In this document: piece by piece, positions 60,868-64,000 of the stretch | Numbering within the stretch: the stretch's first letter is position 1 | Layout: each line of letters begins with the position of its first letter | Source of the DNA: Craspedostauros australis | Lineage: Eukaryota; Bacillariophyta; Bacillariophyceae; Mastogloiales; Achnanthaceae | NCBI GenBank assembly: GCA_026770025.1 | Contig: JAMXDE010000053.1 | Location: 62,001 to 126,000, forward strand | Direction: 5' to 3' | Length of the DNA: 64,000 nt | Translations under genes and position numbers: made by a program | The notes under the pieces: generated by a model | The model's input: the letters and a program-made list of their open reading frames with translations, nothing else | The model's database searches: none | What the model was told of the DNA's origin: nothing

Positions 60868-62418
60868 ATGTGTTTCTATTCTTCATTCATCCGCAATGTA
60901 CTGTCGCGGATTGCTTCAGCTTTCGGACATCACTCACACAATACCGCCACATCACACGTCGCAGCCAACAATCGTGACGCCGACATGCCCAACATCACCA
61001 AAGACAAACTCCTTCGCGCTGCCAAGCGCGGTAATCTGAAGGTGTTGAAGAAATGGAAGAACAAGAATCCAAGAGACGATCACGGTAGCATCAAGGATGA
61101 CAATGGCAAGACTCTCCTGCATCGAGCATGCAGCAAAGGCCACTTGGCTTGTGTGAAGTATCTGTTGAAATCAAGCTCGACCTACATCAACATCCAATCC
61201 AACAATGGGAGCACCCCGCTTGTGTCAGCATGCTGGAATGGCCACCTGGATTGCGTGAAGTACCTGGTGGAAGCATGCAACGCTGACATATCCATCCCTG
61301 GTCGCCGTGGCGCAACTGCATTCCAGTGCACTTTCCATCATGGCCATTTGGATTGCGCGAAGTACCTCGTGGACTCATGTGATGCAGACATCGATGTTCG
61401 GGACACTCGCGGCCTCACTCCACTTCAATGGGCATGCTTGGGAGGTCATCTGGACTGCATGAAGTATTTGGTGCAATCGCTCAACGTCGATGTCACTATC
61501 GTGGATAGTGCTGGCTGCACGCTGCTGCATTATGCATGCCAAAGTGGCGCTTCGGAAATGATGGAGCGCAGGGACGAAATACGATCCACTCCCCCCGATT
61601 TTCGGAGGTGGAATCAATATGCTTCATTGAATGTTGAGTACTCTGGACGTGACCCTTTGGAGGTTGTGAAGTATTTGGTGGACTCATGCAATGCTGATGT
61701 CAACGTCCAAGATGCTCGTGGTGCCACTCCGTTTTATAATGCCTGCCTATACGGCCATTCGAACGTTGTCAAATATTTGTTGGACTCTTCCAACGCCGAT
61801 GTCAATACAGAAATCAGCGAAGGCTGCACTCCATTATTTGCGGCATGTTTATTCGGCCGTTTGGAAGTTGCAAAGTCTCTTCTGGAATCTCCCAACGTCA
61901 ACGTCAACGTCCAAGGCCGTCACGGCTTAGCCCCACTTCATATTGCATGCTTAAACGGCAAGACTGATCTTGGAAAGTCTCTTCTGGGATCTTCCAACAT
62001 CGACGTCAATATCCAAGACAGTGGCGGCTTCACCCCACTTCATATTGTATGTCAAAATGGTCACTTGAATGTTGTCAAGTATCTACTGGAATCTTCCAAC
62101 GCCGATGTCAACGCACAAACTACCATCGGCGTCACCTCACTTCATGTTGCATGCTTAAACGGTCACATGAATGTTGTGAAGTATCTACTGGAGTCTTCCA
62201 ACGCCGATGTCAACGCACAAAACAACGAAGGCCTCACCTCACTTCATGCTGCATGTGTCCGCGGTCACTTGGATGTTGTCAAGTATCTGGTCGAGTCCAG
62301 CAATGCTGACATCAATGTGCTATGCCGCAACTGCACACCTGCGATTATTGCTGCAGATCTTGGACACACTGAGATCGTTGATTTCCTTGCGACTTGGCAA
62401 CAGGAGCATGGAGCGTAG
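60868..62418 (+). CDS. Ankyrin-repeat protein
   Basis: 516 residues from the first ATG after the Copia element; an alternative start at 60985 (MPNITKDKLLRAAKRG) gives 477. About twelve ankyrin repeats with a ~34-residue period fill the protein from residue ~45, for example GKTLLHRACSKGHLACVKYL, GFTPLHIVCQNGHLNVVKYL and GLTSLHAACVRGHLDVVKYL. The fifth repeat is interrupted by about 35 residues (MMERRDEIRSTPPDFRRWNQ and following). The last three full repeats are very similar, which suggests recent internal duplication. Ankyrin proteins act as protein-binding scaffolds; no kinase, channel or other module is present, so the partner is unknown. The Copia LTR ends only 70 bases before this start and may have replaced its promoter. 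Upstream IASAF resembles a plastid motif, but without a convincing signal peptide. Confidence 0.8.
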   Translation: MCFYSSFIRNVLSRIASAFGHHSHNTATSHVAANNRDADMPNITKDKLLRAAKRGNLKVLKKWKNKNPRDDHGSIKDDNGKTLLHRACSKGHLACVKYLLKSSSTYINIQSNNGSTPLVSACWNGHLDCVKYLVEACNADISIPGRRGATAFQCTFHHGHLDCAKYLVDSCDADIDVRDTRGLTPLQWACLGGHLDCMKYLVQSLNVDVTIVDSAGCTLLHYACQSGASEMMERRDEIRSTPPDFRRWNQYASLNVEYSGRDPLEVVKYLVDSCNADVNVQDARGATPFYNACLYGHSNVVKYLLDSSNADVNTEISEGCTPLFAACLFGRLEVAKSLLESPNVNVNVQGRHGLAPLHIACLNGKTDLGKSLLGSSNIDVNIQDSGGFTPLHIVCQNGHLNVVKYLLESSNADVNAQTTIGVTSLHVACLNGHMNVVKYLLESSNADVNAQNNEGLTSLHAACVRGHLDVVKYLVESSNADINVLCRNCTPAIIAADLGHTEIVDFLATWQQEHGA

Positions 62419-62563
62419 GTGCATAACACAGACTCATTGATGAATATACCTACTACCAATTAGAAGCACCACGACTACTCTGTGTTTCACAGTTTTATTG
62501 TATGTATAATGCCATAAAGACGTCGGCACGGCCATCCACTCATGGCGCGGTCAAGTGCCAGTT

Positions 62564-62566
<3 letters not shown>

Positions 62567-62612
<46 letters not shown>

Positions 62613-62640
62613 CCAATCAACCAACCACCAACCAACCAAT
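62567..62640. repeat. AATC tetranucleotide microsatellite
   Basis: About fifteen AATC units grading into AACC, between the convergent ankyrin and glycosyltransferase genes. Confidence 0.9.
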
Positions 62641-62671
62641 CGATCCAGCTGGCCAATAGAGCTATTGCGAC

Positions 62672-63976
62672 TTAAAACACCAACCCTTTCATGTGGAAGC
62701 ACCACCGCATCAACACCAGATATGTCTTGGACACAGCTTCAATAGATGGGACTTCAATTGCACGCACGTACGTTCCCAAATCTCGCGCCACGACATCGAT
62801 CATCGTCAACAGCCCATTGTCTGCTGCGGTGAACCCCCTCCCTGCATCACGGACCAAGTCGCCATGACTGCTGCCCTCTTGGTAGACGACCGGCAATCCG
62901 CACGCCAGCGCCTCCATCACAGCGTTCGAGGCCGGTTCGCCACGTCATGGTGCCAGGTAGAGATCGCCAGTACACAGAAAGTCAGCCAGATCTTGCGATG
63001 TCCCTGATTTGAGGAGCTGGATGTTGCGTGGCTCGAATCCTTTGGCTGGGATGTCACCCATGTACACGAATTCGCAGGTATCGAAATTGAGATTCTGATC
63101 CAGCCACAGCATTGTATCGAATCCTTTGTGCGGATTGTTCGAATGGGATGATGCGACGATGCGTTCGCGTTTGCGTGTGGTGGGATCGTTGTTGCTATTG
63201 TGGTGGTTGTTGTCGTTGCTCTCACTGTGGTTGCCGCTGTCGGATGGTGGATGAAAGATGGTAGGATTGATAGTGTTGGGAGCAACAATTGGATTGCGCA
63301 GCTTGAGCTGGATGTCCAGATTGGCATCCATGCTCCATTGCGACTGGACCACAGTTGCGCAAGCGTATTTACGATTGAAGCCTTGAGTTCGTCGATCTTC
63401 CTTGGGTACTTTTGGATCCTCCACACCAAGAGGACGAAAGTATCGCGCAACGTAGTATGGACCATCGATGCGATGGACCAAGGCCAGATTGGAGCTGTTC
63501 AGCTTTCGATCCAGTATCGTCGTCTTGCCTTTGAATGCGATGGCATTCGCAAGCAAGGTATCTGTTGAGTTGTTGATGAGCAACTTGCCTTGGGGATCGC
63601 TCTTTGCGATGACCGTCCGATTCCAAATGTTCTCCAAACCGTATCGCAGAGCAAGGAGGAGCTGATTCCCACCACCCCAAGGAGGTGGATGGAAGTCATG
63701 CCAGATTCCGATCCGTTGCAGTGATGGATGCGGACATGCCGCGTCCATTTTCCATTTCAGGAATGCCGGCATGTTGTCGGATGCACCTGTACCATGTATC
63801 CTTGACGCTATCGCTCTGTAGTCATTCTTTTGCATCCGGCAGCCATGGTACTCGTACGTTAGACTTTCTCCGCTAACGCTGTTGCTTGTGTTGTCTGCTG
63901 GATCATGGTTGTCTTGACGATGTGTGGCGTACATTGATAGCAACGATGCCACGGATGGCACAGACTGGGTACTCAT
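62672..63976 (-). pseudogene. Glycosyltransferase (GT4-like) broken by one in-frame stop
   Basis: The frame starts at ATG 63976 and, before that, stays open to the window edge (AANGFVQQ), so the N-terminus may be incomplete. The N-terminal domain shows a WGGGNQLLLALRYGLENIW glycine-rich loop, HRIDGPYYVARYF and VVQSQWS, typical of a family of GT4-like transferases. An Asn/His-rich insert follows. After CTGDLYLAP the codon is TGA (62945-62947). The same frame then continues with RGEPASNAVMEALACGLPVV, the nucleotide-sugar binding E(x7)E region, to a stop at 62672. Family members have Ser or similar where the TGA is, so one C-to-G change (TCA to TGA) explains it. Otherwise the sequence is well conserved, so the break is recent, allelic, or a sequencing error. 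Confidence 0.75.
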
Positions 63977-64000
63977 TTGTTGAACAAACCCGTTCGCGGC

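Noticed and set aside
62945-62947. TGA as selenocysteine in the glycosyltransferase
   Set aside because: This position is not a known redox or selenocysteine site in the family, and I see no SECIS hairpin in the short 3' region; a nonsense change is simpler.

Overview
This is eukaryotic nuclear DNA, most likely from a diatom and probably a pennate one. The evidence is the gene content: a CRAL-TRIO-like domain fused to a DUF6824 domain, a small conserved diatom protein family, multi-FAS1 secreted proteins with Thr/Pro-rich tails, and a Copia element with CoDi-type protease and integrase sequences. Protein genes are long, uninterrupted frames separated by 0.3-4 kb of non-coding DNA. I see no operons or Shine-Dalgarno sites. 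I chose ATG starts, so several long frames are trimmed from upstream GTG/TTG codons. The species assignment is inference.

Left half (1-26 kb): the N-terminal half of a membrane protein running off the left edge; a UBE2O/BIRC6-like ubiquitin-conjugating protein; a small diatom-type protein; a tandem array of three CRAL-TRIO-like + DUF6824 genes (two are a recent duplication with equal length, the third is older); a 2OG-Fe(II) oxygenase; and a 1920-residue STAND-type (AAA_16) ATPase.

Middle (28-44 kb): three tandem genes for secreted, probably surface-anchored proteins with four FAS1 domains each, then a small secreted prolyl-4-hydroxylase-like enzyme, then a second large STAND ATPase (1592 residues). 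The FAS1 proteins and the hydroxylase could act together in the secretory pathway on cell-surface or adhesive material, but that is inferred only from position.

Right half (44.7-61 kb) is a nest of mobile elements. An old, broken Copia element has diverged LTR remnants and many stops and frameshifts. It was itself hit by a 206-bp insertion carrying a tRNA-like Pol III promoter, flanked by a 5-bp target duplication. A 365-bp element follows, with 98-bp terminal direct repeats, a TGG primer-site start, a purine tract and a perfect 5-bp target duplication; its repeats contain a tRNA-like sequence with no anticodon arm. Then comes an intact young Copia element (55184-60798) with LTRs that look identical and a TCGCA target duplication. 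The bases right after its 5' LTR are an exact 15-nt complement of a sequence inside its own LTR, suggesting self-primed rather than tRNA-primed reverse transcription. This element lies just upstream of an ankyrin-repeat gene. The window ends with a glycosyltransferase gene broken by one in-frame TGA.
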